A stretch of DNA of 51,067 nucleotides from Streptomyces sp. AV19 (lineage in GTDB: Bacteria > Actinomycetota > Actinomycetes > Streptomycetales > Streptomycetaceae), in contig NZ_JAEAMR010000015.1 of the NCBI RefSeq assembly GCF_015999245.1, forward strand, positions 34,146-85,212. The letters are read 5' to 3'. The position numbers were made by a program, and so were the translations under genes. Below, in pieces: positions 15,861 to 22,498 of this stretch. The notes under the pieces are model-generated. The model was not told where the DNA came from. It did no database searches and saw nothing but the letters and a program-made list of their open reading frames with translations. Position 1 is the stretch's first letter, and each line of letters starts with the position of its first letter.

Positions 15861-16665
15861 GTCTGCGTGCCTCCATGACGTTCCGGATGAGCGACAGCGA
15901 TCTGTCAGGCGACAAAGCATCAGCACGCAGCCGCTCGTATGCGTCCCGAGCTTCGGCAACTACGTTCACCGAGTCGGTCACTTGCCCTCGCGTGTAGTTC
16001 TCTTCGTACAGAACTTCGGTTCCGTTCCGACGTGTCACCACACTAAAGGGCAATCCACGAGCCGGAGTTCCAGCACCGAACGGGAAGACCTGAAGCATGA
16101 CGTTCGGCGACTCCGTGACGCCCGCCAGGAACCGTAGCTGCTCCCGCATGACTTCAGGCCCACCTCGATCGGCCCACAGCACCGACTCGTGGAGGATCAC
16201 CCACATCCTCGGAGGATTAGGCTTGTCGAACAGCTCACGTCGCCGCATTCGTTGGGCCACACGCACGTCGATCTGCTCTGTCGACTCCAGCGGGTGAGCA
16301 GATCGGAAGATGGCCTCTGCGTACTCCGGGGTTTGCAGGATCCCTGTCACCGTAACGCTCGAGTAGTCACAGACGGCCAGCGCCTCGCGCTCCAACTCCA
16401 GATACGGGATGAACCAAACAGGACTCCCCGCATCCGCAGCCTTCTGCCGCATCCGCGCGTACACCCCCGGCGTCCCGAACACCCGGTCGCACTGCTCCGC
16501 GAACTGCGGGCTCGCCAGCTGCTGCCCTGTCTCGACCTTGCTGACGTACGGCTGCTGGAAGTGCATCCGGTGAGCGAGCTCCGCCTGCGACCACCCCCGA
16601 GCTTCGCGAGCGATCCTGATCTCCTTGCCGAACTCCACGGCAGGCGACACGCGCTCCTCGCTCAT
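15739..16665 (-). CDS. XRE-family regulator with DUF5753 domain
   Basis: This 308-residue DNA-binding regulator has an N-terminal helix-turn-helix ('RGWSQAELAHRMHF' and 'PYVSKVETGQQ', about residues 20-50) and a long DUF5753 domain ('YLELEREALAVCDYS', 'LQTPEYAEAI', 'VMLQVFPFGAGTPA'). The ATG at 16665 has a GGGGGAA ribosome binding site. Proteins of this family usually stop soon after 'SLSLIRNV'. Here the frame runs on for about 45 residues of low-complexity Arg-rich sequence, overlapping the DUF397 gene out of frame by about 120 bp, so the native stop appears to have been lost. It acts together with its DUF397 partner. Confidence 0.85.
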   Translation of the reverse strand: MSEERVSPAVEFGKEIRIAREARGWSQAELAHRMHFQQPYVSKVETGQQLASPQFAEQCDRVFGTPGVYARMRQKAADAGSPVWFIPYLELEREALAVCDYSSVTVTGILQTPEYAEAIFRSAHPLESTEQIDVRVAQRMRRRELFDKPNPPRMWVILHESVLWADRGGPEVMREQLRFLAGVTESPNVMLQVFPFGAGTPARGLPFSVVTRRNGTEVLYEENYTRGQVTDSVNVVAEARDAYERLRADALSPDRSLSLIRNVMEARRHENQPRPTLGVDQVESQRGQRRHVRRVGPRVHLRGRPNPR

Positions 16666-16795
16666 GCGTTCAATTCCCCCATTCCACTGCGGACTTGGCA
16701 TGCAAAATACCCTGGTCAGCGGCTCCGCGTGGCTGGAATCTGATCCTCCCAGTTGATTCCCGCTCCCCCCGGGCGGGACACCCAGAGGATCGAAC

Positions 16796-17092
16796 ATGCG
16801 AACAACGGGACCGGAGTTCCCCCGAGGTGCGTGGCTGATGGACACGCGGCGCGAAAGGGTCGGCCAGGTCATGGACAGGACCGGCCAGAACGTCTGGCTA
16901 CGGCCGCCCGGAGGCGGCCGCGAGTGGGAAGCCCGGGCCGAGACGCTGCGCCTCGCCACCCCCGAGGAGCGGCGGCAGTCGGGGGTCCACCCCCAGAACC
17001 GGCGCCGGGTGAGGGTCAGTTGGGTCGGCCCCGCGGTCGTGACGGAGGAAACGGAAGAGGCGGCCACCCCGAACCTCTGGGGGAACCCATGA
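16796..17092 (+). CDS. Small hypothetical protein associated with XRE/DUF397 loci
   Basis: This 98-residue soluble protein contains 'DTRRERVGQVMDRTGQNVWL', 'RPPGGGREWEA' and 'LRLATPEERRQSG'. Similar short proteins often sit opposite XRE/DUF397 pairs in Streptomyces, in my recollection; no function is known. The ATG at 16796 is preceded by AGAGGA at a six-base spacing, and a second ATG (MDTRRER) 14 codons in is also possible. The gene is divergent from the XRE regulator, and its stop overlaps the next start (ATGA), indicating coupling. Confidence 0.65.
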   Translation: MRTTGPEFPRGAWLMDTRRERVGQVMDRTGQNVWLRPPGGGREWEARAETLRLATPEERRQSGVHPQNRRRVRVSWVGPAVVTEETEEAATPNLWGNP

Positions 17093-17553
17093 TCCCGCTG
17101 CCCCACTCCAGCGGCCCGCCCGCCATGCCCGTCCCCGTCGACGGCTGCGCCCTCTGCCATCGGCTCGACACGGCATGGCGGGCCGCGTTCGCGGCCGGGG
17201 CAGGCCCGTACGCCGACAAGGTGGCGGCCGCGTACATCGCCCACCACGCCCGACACACATTGCCGTCGTCCGACTGGCCCTTTCGTCTCGGGCCCTCCGG
17301 GCCCAAAGATGGCGGGCTACGGAAGAGGAGGGCCGGGGCCGACGGTTCGGTGCGGCTCGGACTCGGGACCGGAAGGCCCGGTGCGCCGTGCGGCAGCCAT
17401 GTGGTCGTTGAATGCTGGATTGCGGGCAGTTGGGGTGCGGAACACCCTTGCTCAGTGGCTGCGCACAGCCCAAACCGCCCGCAATTCGGCGGCGATGGGA
17501 GCGGCGGCCGCACCCGGCGACAGACACCGGCCCGCCCCCCTCCCCCGCCGTAG
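17089..17553 (+). CDS. Small CxxC protein, C-terminus replaced by a fold-back element
   Basis: The first 60 or so residues look genuine: 'GCALCHRLDTAWRAAFAAG' with a CxxC pair, then 'YADKVAAAYIAHHARHTLPS'. This fits a short protein commonly encoded after the preceding gene, to which it is coupled by ATGA. From 'SDWPFRLGPSGPKDGG' onward the frame runs through the left arm and core of an inverted-repeat element (17272-17598) and becomes low-complexity up to the stop at 17553. I infer that element insertion removed the original stop and appended about 90 junk residues. Whether the protein is still made is unclear. Confidence 0.5.
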   Translation: MIPLPHSSGPPAMPVPVDGCALCHRLDTAWRAAFAAGAGPYADKVAAAYIAHHARHTLPSSDWPFRLGPSGPKDGGLRKRRAGADGSVRLGLGTGRPGAPCGSHVVVECWIAGSWGAEHPCSVAAHSPNRPQFGGDGSGGRTRRQTPARPPPPP

Positions 17554-17598
17554 CCCGCTTCTTTGGGCCCGGAGGGCCCGAGACGAAAGGGACAGCCG
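17272..17598. repeat. Fold-back element with long inverted arms
   Basis: A 32-bp sequence at 17278-17309 (CCCTTTCGTCTCGGGCCCTC and on to AAAGA) is exactly inverted at 17560-17591. Imperfect similarity extends some 15-40 bp inward (GCGGGCTACGG in both arms). A second, inner inverted pair lies at 17419-17435 and 17469-17484 (ATTGCGGGC-GTT-GGG type). There is no transposase. It is unrelated in sequence to the TIR element family elsewhere in the window but similar in architecture. Confidence 0.8.
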
Positions 17599-17637
17599 AC
17601 TGACGGGCCGTATGTCCCTCCGGCCGTGCAACCGCCG

Positions 17638-17932
17638 TCAGTTGTCCCTCACGGCGAGGCCCACGTGCTGCGCCAGGGCGGGCGCCAGGTCGAACAGCTG
17701 GGCCGTGCCGATCGTCGCGCCCTTCATCCCCTCCAGCCCGGAGGCGATGCGCAGCGCGGCGGCCTCGCGCAGGTCGCCCCCGGTCAGCGCGGCCCGGTCG
17801 AAACGAACCCCGTCCAGGGTCGGTCGACCCGGGGAAGGAGACATCGGTCAGCTGCCCCCCGCCGAAGTCCACGTCACACAGGAGGCAGTCGACGAAGACG
17901 ACATCCTTGAGCAGGATCGCGCGATTGATCAC
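17638..17932 (-). pseudogene. Truncated, frameshifted copy of the pentapeptide-repeat gene
   Basis: This stretch is a nearly co-linear DNA copy of the 3' part of the intact pentapeptide-repeat gene at 20412-21071. Shared runs include GCGCCAGGGCGGGCGCCAGG, CGCGCCCTTCATCCCCTCCA and AGGCAGTCGACGAAGACGAC. The copy has a four-base insertion (GGTCGGTCGACCCGG against GGTCGATCCGG), which breaks the frame, and it lacks the 5' half. Similarity ends abruptly at about 17926, at the string CGATTGATCACGAC, which recurs at 18886. It is a decayed duplicate and not expected to be functional. Confidence 0.85.
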
Positions 17933-17947
17933 GACTCAATACGGGCC

Positions 17948-18271
17948 CTACGAGTGGGTCGTCGACCCTTCGGCTGGACGTGTGGCGTCTATGACGATCG
18001 CCTGCAGCGCCGCGAGATGACCGTCGAAGGCATCCCGCCCGGCGCGGGTCAGCCGGGCCCGTACCCGTCGGCGGCTGCCGCAGACCCGGCGTTCGGTCGC
18101 GACATAACCGGCCTCTTCGAGCGTCGCGAGCTGCTTGGACAGCGCCGAGTCCGACAGTCCCAGCCGGTCCTTGAGGAAGGCGAACTCAGCCCAGTCGGCG
18201 GCGGCCAGTGCCGCCACCAGCGACAGGCGGGTGCTGGGGTGGATCAGCTCGTCGAACCTCGCCGTCGTCAT
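17948..18271 (-). CDS. Winged-helix transcriptional regulator (HTH_34/MarR-like)
   Basis: This 107-residue one-domain regulator carries 'FDELIHPSTRLSLVAALAAA', 'FLKDRLGLSDSALSKQLATL' and 'EEAGYVATERRVCGSRRRV', matching the small winged-helix family (PF13601) that binds DNA as a dimer. Its ATG overlaps the stop of the upstream membrane-protein gene (ATGA), so the two are coupled. The likely target is the pair of palindromes TTTCCC-N3-GGGAAA in front of that upstream gene (18739-18783), implying autoregulation. The downstream neighbour is a pseudogene. The small regulator-plus-membrane-protein pairing resembles Streptomyces envelope-response modules, but the signal is unknown. Confidence 0.82.
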   Translation of the reverse strand: MTTARFDELIHPSTRLSLVAALAAADWAEFAFLKDRLGLSDSALSKQLATLEEAGYVATERRVCGSRRRVRARLTRAGRDAFDGHLAALQAIVIDATRPAEGSTTHS

Positions 18272-18726
18272 GCCCGCACCCAACCACGCAGTACGCGCAG
18301 GATGTCCGGTCCGCCGAACCCCACGACAACCGCCACCAGCCCCCCCGCCCAGATGCTTGCGTGATCGGCACCGTCGGCGTCCAGAGCAAGCGCCACCGGG
18401 ATGGTGACTGCGACGAGCCCGAGCACCATGCCGACCACGATCACGGGGATGCGGCGGCCGGCGATCGAGGCGCTCACCTGGATCTGCTGCGTGCGCCGCC
18501 GCCCGCTGAGCAGACGCGAGGCGAATATCGCGTGTCCTGCGCCGAAGAGGCCCGCTGCGATCCCGGCCAGCCACGGCAGCACCGCGCCGCATACGCCCAG
18601 CACCAGCCAGCCGGCGGCCATGGCCCACCAGTAGCCACGGGGCAGGCCGATCTCCTCGGCCACCTGGCGACGGGCGCGTTCGGCCGCGTCGAGCGAGGCG
18701 CGGGCCTGTTCTGAAGCGGTGTCCAT
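18268..18726 (-). CDS. Four-helix membrane protein paired with winged-helix regulator
   Basis: This 152-residue integral membrane protein has a soluble helical N-terminus ('SEQARASLDAAERARRQVAE') followed by four hydrophobic segments, e.g. 'YWWAMAAGWLVLGVCGAVLP', 'IPVIVVGMVLGLVAVTIPVA' and 'IWAGGLVAVVVGFGG'. The third loop is basic ('RLLSGRRRTQQ'). I do not recognise a catalytic motif. ATG 18726 follows GAGAGG at a seven-base spacing; an upstream in-frame ATG would put the operator inside the coding region and is rejected. It is the first gene of the two-gene operon controlled from 18739-18783. Confidence 0.75.
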   Translation of the reverse strand: MDTASEQARASLDAAERARRQVAEEIGLPRGYWWAMAAGWLVLGVCGAVLPWLAGIAAGLFGAGHAIFASRLLSGRRRTQQIQVSASIAGRRIPVIVVGMVLGLVAVTIPVALALDADGADHASIWAGGLVAVVVGFGGPDILRVLRGWVRA

Positions 18727-18738
18727 GACGAGACCTCT

Positions 18739-18755
18739 CTTTCCCGTTGGGAAAG
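18739..18755. promoter_or_regulatory. Palindromic operator, proximal copy
   Basis: CTTTCCCGTTGGGAAAG is a palindrome (CTTTCCC/GGGAAAG) around a three-base centre. It sits 13 bp upstream of the membrane-protein start and covers the ribosome-binding region. A second copy with an inverted centre lies 28 bp further upstream. Confidence 0.75.
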
Positions 18756-18766
18756 CCAGCGTCACA

Positions 18767-18783
18767 CTTTCCCAACGGGAAAG
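18767..18783. promoter_or_regulatory. Palindromic operator, distal copy
   Basis: CTTTCCCAACGGGAAAG is the exact reverse complement of the proximal operator. The centre-to-centre distance is 28 bp, which suggests two regulator dimers binding cooperatively over the promoter of the operon at 17948-18726. Confidence 0.75.
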
Positions 18784-18992
18784 TCAAGCATGGTGCTCAC
18801 GCCGCAACCAGGTCAGCCCGCTCGATGCGTACCGCCCCGCGAGTCGGGGACGCGACTGGCGGGTGGCTGACCCTTCCGAGCGGCCGATTGATCACGACGT
18901 CACACAGGCCCTAGTAGTCACAAGATCCGCCGGACAGTCCCCAGCCCTTGAAGTCGCCAGCGCAAGGTCAACTCCCCCTGCGTGCACAGTAG

Positions 18993-19020
18993 TTGACTTG
19001 CGCCGCATGCGACCTAGACT
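18993..19020 (+). promoter_or_regulatory. Sigma-70-type promoter TTGACT-N16-TAGACT
   Basis: TTGACT at 18993-18998 and TAGACT at 19015-19020, with a 16-bp spacer, form one of the best vegetative promoter matches in the window. Transcription would start near 19026, about 45 bases before the secreted-protein gene at 19073. Confidence 0.6.
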
Positions 19021-19023
19021 GAA

Positions 19024-19048
19024 CCGGCGCACCTCACCGGTGCGCCGG
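19024..19048 (+). promoter_or_regulatory. 5'-terminal stem-loop in the leader of the secreted protein gene
   Basis: CCGGCGCACC (19024-19033) pairs perfectly with GGTGCGCCGG (19039-19048) over the loop TCACC. It would form at or near the extreme 5' end of the transcript from the promoter above, ending ten bases before the AGGGGGAA ribosome binding site. It may protect the message or tune translation. Confidence 0.5.
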
Positions 19049-19072
19049 CTTCACATAGGGGGAACAGCTCGA

Positions 19073-19702
19073 ATGAAACGCATGAAGACAGCCGCGGTTG
19101 CGCTGGCGGTGACCGTCACTCTCGGAGGCGCCGCGAGTGGCACGGCCACCGCCGCGACCGACGGCGGGGCACAGGCGCAGGCGGCCCCGACTTACAAGAT
19201 CCTCAAGCACCTGGACTACCGGGGCCCCGGCAAGGCATCGCTGCGTCTCGGCTACTACAACGCCTCGACGGACAAGGGCTTCGGCTGGACCAAGGTCAAG
19301 AAGAAGCACAACATCACGAAGTACTCGGCTGTCGAGTACATCGCGAAGTCGCCCAATCGGGAGCACATCGGCGGCCAGTCCTATCGCCAGACGGGCTACG
19401 CGGGTAAGTACAGGTGCACCAACGGCGTGTGCAGGCTGGTCAAGCAGTACAAGGTTCTGCTGACGGTCAACGAGAAGAAGCTCCGCGACAATCAGGACAA
19501 GGGCGTGATCACCCAGTACTGCGTGGGCATCACCAGGTGTCCCAACTGGGTCACCAAGGCGCTGGCCAAGGCCAACGGCCGTTCCGTTGCGGCCGAGGGC
19601 AACGACAAGTACGCGGCCGCGTACGAGCCGTTCGCGCGCTCCCTGCGCGCCGCGGAAGTGAAGGCCGGCGTCAACGAGAAGGCAGTGCCGGCCGCGAGGT
19701 AG
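19073..19702 (+). CDS. Secreted basic protein, candidate BECR-fold nuclease-like toxin
   Basis: This 209-residue protein has a clear signal peptide ('MKRMKTAAVALAVTVTL', cleavage near 'ATAATDG'). The mature core is basic and spaced like the barnase/EndoU/colicin/RelE-type toxin domains: 'GFGWTKVKKKHNITKYSAVEYI', a 'REHIGGQSYRQTG' stretch, a Cys pair around 'CTNGVC', a strand 'YKVLLTVNE' and the closing 'DKGVITQYC...CPNWV'. These spacings are what I see; the fold and RNase activity are inference. It has its own strong promoter and leader hairpin, and a good ribosome binding site. Its codons are less GC-rich (many AAG and AAC) than those of its neighbours, suggesting transfer. A different secreted function cannot be excluded. 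Confidence 0.7.
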   Translation: MKRMKTAAVALAVTVTLGGAASGTATAATDGGAQAQAAPTYKILKHLDYRGPGKASLRLGYYNASTDKGFGWTKVKKKHNITKYSAVEYIAKSPNREHIGGQSYRQTGYAGKYRCTNGVCRLVKQYKVLLTVNEKKLRDNQDKGVITQYCVGITRCPNWVTKALAKANGRSVAAEGNDKYAAAYEPFARSLRAAEVKAGVNEKAVPAAR

Positions 19703-19800
19703 GAACACCTCAGCCGGCCGCCGTGGCCGGTCGGTCGCTACGTTGATGCGTACAGCGAGCCTCGGTGTCCGCTGACGTACGACCGCCGCTCAGCCCACAA

Positions 19801-19837
19801 GGCTTCCCCCGATACCGTCCGGGCATCGGGGGAAGCC
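19801..19837 (+). terminator. 13-bp perfect stem-loop between toxin-like gene and partner
   Basis: GGCTTCCCCCGAT (19801-19813) pairs with ATCGGGGGAAGCC (19825-19837) across 11 bases. A second short hairpin (CCCC-GTC-GGGG, about 19843-19853) abuts the ribosome binding site of the next gene. The first could terminate the upstream transcript or attenuate the downstream one. Confidence 0.5.
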
Positions 19838-19863
19838 GAGCTCCCCGTCGGGGAAGGAGACCC

Positions 19864-20388
19864 GTGGCCGGCCCAGACAGCCGATTCCTCACCCGCGCGT
19901 CCGAAGCCGCCTTCGATCTCGGTGCGGACGGCTACCGCGTGTCCGAGCTCAGGATCAGCTCCCGACAGCTCGCCTTCACCGACACCGGCGTCGCGGGCGA
20001 ACCGCCTCTCTACGCGGGAGGCGAGCCGCCCCCGGTCCCGGGGCGTGAAGGCCGGCGCGAGTACGACTGGCAGCCCGCCACCGAGGCACCCTCATGGATG
20101 CAGATGGCCTGGCTGCTGGAAGACATGGCTACATGGATCGAGCCGTTGGCGGACGAACAGGTGACCCTGATCGGCGTCGAGTCGCCGCTCCCGGACTGGT
20201 GCGACGTACTGGTTCGTCATGGGGACACGGCCTACCGGGTGCGCATCGCGCTGGCCGACCGGACGGAGCCGCTCGACTTCCCCGGCATGTACCTGCGTGA
20301 CATGTTCGCCGAAGGCCGCCATCGCAAGTACGTCGCGCCCGGGACCGAGCAGGGCATGCCGGTGGCGGACCTGCGCGGGGTGCTCTGA
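19864..20388 (+). CDS. Hypothetical cytosolic protein, possible immunity partner
   Basis: This acidic soluble protein of 174 residues has no signal peptide: 'GPDSRFLTRASEAAFDLGAD...'. Its C-terminal half carries 'MQMAWLLEDMATWIEPLADE', 'LPDWCDVLVRHGDTAYRVRI' and 'FPGMYLRDMFAEGRHRKYV'. I do not recognise the family. GTG 19864 is chosen for its AAGGAGA ribosome binding site. It lies 161 bp after, and in the same direction as, the basic secreted protein. The opposite charge and cytosolic location would suit an immunity protein, but this is inference from position and composition only. An unrelated housekeeping role is equally possible. Confidence 0.6.
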   Translation: MAGPDSRFLTRASEAAFDLGADGYRVSELRISSRQLAFTDTGVAGEPPLYAGGEPPPVPGREGRREYDWQPATEAPSWMQMAWLLEDMATWIEPLADEQVTLIGVESPLPDWCDVLVRHGDTAYRVRIALADRTEPLDFPGMYLRDMFAEGRHRKYVAPGTEQGMPVADLRGVL

Positions 20389-20411
20389 CGCGGGACGACA
20401 TCGCCGTCCGC

Positions 20412-21071
20412 TCAGTGGTCCTTCACAGTGAGGCCGACGTACTGCGCCAGGGCGGGCGCCAGGTCGAACAGCTGGGTCGTGCTGATCGTCGCGCCCTTCA
20501 TCCCCTCCAGTCCGGAGGCGATGCACAGCGCACCGGCCTCGCGCAGGTCGACCCTGGTCAGGGTGGCCCGGTCGAAACGGGCCCCGTCCAGGGTCGATCC
20601 GGGGAAGGAGACGTCGGTCAGGGTCGCCCCGCCGAAGTCCACGTCGCGCAGGAGGCAGTCGACGAAGACGACGTCCTTGAGCAGGGTCGCGCGCAGGTTG
20701 ACCGAGTCGAATTTGCACTGGTGGAAGACGGTTCGGTACATCTCGGCGCCGTGGATCTCGACACCCGCGAGTACGCCGCCGATGCACTCGCCGTCCAGCC
20801 AGCGCGTCTCCGCGAGGTTGGTGCCGACCATGCGGACGTTGTGCAGCCACACGTCGTCGAAGCGGGAGCGCCGGTACCGGCCGCCGTCGAAGGTCGCCGA
20901 GGAGAAGGCCGACTCGCTGAAGAGGGAGCTGCCGCCGTCCGCGTCCTCGAGGACGGAGCCGTCGAAGTGGAGCCACTCGTAATTGCCCGCGTGCTCGATC
21001 TCGCCGGTGAAGGGCTGCAGGCGGTGCGCGAACGGCAGGGCGGCCAGGTCTCGGGGGGCACGGGCTCGCAT
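20412..21071 (-). CDS. Pentapeptide-repeat protein (intact copy)
   Basis: This 219-residue protein is built of pentapeptide repeats of the A(D/N)LxX/F type from about residue 40 to 190, for example 'SSATFDGGRYRRSRFDDVWL', 'SVNLRATLLKDVVFVDCLL' and 'STLDGARFDRATLTRVDLRE'. Such sequences form a right-handed quadrilateral beta-helix. The C-terminal helix 'STTQLFDLAPALAQYVGLTV' is conserved in both copies. Some family members mimic DNA and protect gyrase, but most are of unknown role. The ATG at 21071 has GGAAGGAAA upstream. A truncated frameshifted copy lies at 17638-17932. The following 338 bp (21072-21409) contain no gene or recognisable feature. Confidence 0.88.
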   Translation of the reverse strand: MRARAPRDLAALPFAHRLQPFTGEIEHAGNYEWLHFDGSVLEDADGGSSLFSESAFSSATFDGGRYRRSRFDDVWLHNVRMVGTNLAETRWLDGECIGGVLAGVEIHGAEMYRTVFHQCKFDSVNLRATLLKDVVFVDCLLRDVDFGGATLTDVSFPGSTLDGARFDRATLTRVDLREAGALCIASGLEGMKGATISTTQLFDLAPALAQYVGLTVKDH

Positions 21072-21409
21072 GGGTTTCCTTCCGGGAGGAGGGCAATGGC
21101 GGGGAGGCCCCATGCTTACCGTCGCCCGCGCGCTTTTGCCCAATCGGCGCGAGCGGGAAGAGGGGCTTCGAGAGCCGAGCGCTCACCACGCCAAGATCCC
21201 CACAAAAGGGATTAGTCGTAGCAAATGACACAACCGCTGCTGTGACGTTCTCCCTGCCCCGATTCGATATCGAGTCCCTCGAAAGCGCCAAGGCGCCCTC
21301 TGAGCCCGGGGCTTGACCCGCTCCGGCAACCGCGGGCACCCCGCCCGCGCACTTCCCCCAAATCCATTCTGCGCTTCGGGCCTCCGACCGCGGCATCCGG
21401 CGGCCCCGC

Positions 21410-22462
21410 TCACGATCCGTTCTGGAGAACCGCCGTGCTCCCCCGCGCCTCCAGCCGCAGCGGATCCGCCCGTACGCAGGCGGACGGCGCGCCGTCCAGA
21501 AGGGCGAGGAGGTGCCGGGCCGCGCGGCGGCCGAACGCCGCGGTGTCGCGGGACAGAGCCGTGAGGGGAGGGTGCGTGGCTCGGCAGAGGATGGAGTCGT
21601 CCCAGGCGACGATCGAGAGGTCGCCGGGGACGGACAGGCCACGGCGTCCGGCGGCGGCGAGGCCGGCGACGGCCATCACGTCGTTGTCGTAGACGAGCGC
21701 GGTGGGCGGGTCCGGGGCGGCGAGGACGCGATGGGTCGCCTCGGCGCCCTGGGCGTCGGAGTAGTCGGTGATCACCGAGGCGACATGGTGCAGGCCCCGC
21801 CGGTCGGCCTCCGCGCGCAGGGAGGCGATGCGGCGGCGGGTGTGGGCGAGGCCGGGGAGCCCGGCGATGTGCGTGATGCGGTGGTGGCCGAGTGCGTGGA
21901 GGTGGCCGACGACGGCGGCCATGGCGGCGGTGTCGTCGGCCCAGAGGGTGGAGATCGCGCCGGTGGGCGGCGGCAGGGGGCCGGCCGGGGCGCCGATGAT
22001 CACGGTGGGCAGGCCGAGGGCGTCCAGCAGCGCGGGGCGGGGGTCGTCCTCGCGCGGATCGACGACGAGGACGCCGTCCACCCTCCGTTCCGCCCACCAG
22101 CGGCGGTGGACGGCGCACTCGGCGGACACGTCCTCCACCACCTGGAAGAGCAGGCCGAAGTACCGCTCGGCCAGGGCCTCTTGAACGCCCGAGACGAGCT
22201 GGAGGAAGAACGACTCGACGCCGAGGGTGCGGGCGGGGCGGGCGAGGACGAGCCCGACGGTGGCCGTCCCCTCCCCGGACAGGGCGCGGGCGGCCGTGCT
22301 GGGCCGCCAGCCGAGCTGCTCGGCCACCCGCCGGATCCGGGCGCGCGTCGCGGCCGAGACGCCGGGACGGCCGTTGAGCGCGAAGGAGACCGCGCTCTCG
22401 GAGACGCCCGCGCGCCGCGCGATGTCCTTGATCGTCGGACGGCGGGCCGGGACACGGCGCAT
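21410..22462 (-). CDS. LacI-family regulator of the N-glycan utilisation locus
   Basis: This 350-residue regulator has an N-terminal LacI helix-turn-helix ('TIKDIARRAGVSESAVSFAL', about residues 10-30, with hinge 'YRPSTAARALSG'-like 'WRPSTAARALSG') and a periplasmic-binding-like effector domain ('VDGVLVVDPRE', 'PTALVYDNDVMA', 'VPGDLSIVAWDDS'). It is divergent from the sugar importer, with the operator-like CTAAAGCGCATTAG between them, so repression of the importer and glycosidases until a sugar is present is likely. ATG 22462 is preferred (AAGGAGG, spacing seven) over the adjacent GTG at 22465. The inducer is probably an N-glycan fragment, by inference from the neighbours. Confidence 0.9.
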   Translation of the reverse strand: MRRVPARRPTIKDIARRAGVSESAVSFALNGRPGVSAATRARIRRVAEQLGWRPSTAARALSGEGTATVGLVLARPARTLGVESFFLQLVSGVQEALAERYFGLLFQVVEDVSAECAVHRRWWAERRVDGVLVVDPREDDPRPALLDALGLPTVIIGAPAGPLPPPTGAISTLWADDTAAMAAVVGHLHALGHHRITHIAGLPGLAHTRRRIASLRAEADRRGLHHVASVITDYSDAQGAEATHRVLAAPDPPTALVYDNDVMAVAGLAAAGRRGLSVPGDLSIVAWDDSILCRATHPPLTALSRDTAAFGRRAARHLLALLDGAPSACVRADPLRLEARGSTAVLQNGS

Positions 22463-22498
22463 CACCGACCCTCCTTCCGGGCGTTGGCACTCAACAGG

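Noticed and set aside
17948..18787. A single 279-aa protein covering the winged-helix regulator and the membrane-protein region
   Set aside because: Only the last 107 residues resemble a protein family. The upstream part is an out-of-frame reading of the membrane-protein gene and operator palindromes.
19710..19892. A 60-codon minus-strand frame between the toxin-like gene and its neighbour
   Set aside because: It has no ribosome binding site, runs through two hairpins and into the next gene, and shows no recognisable protein features.
21072..21409. Possible tRNA or small RNA gene in the 338-bp gap
   Set aside because: No cloverleaf, conserved T-loop or strong hairpin was found. A short A/T-richer patch near 21200-21235 may hold the pentapeptide gene's promoter, but no convincing -35/-10 pair could be fixed.
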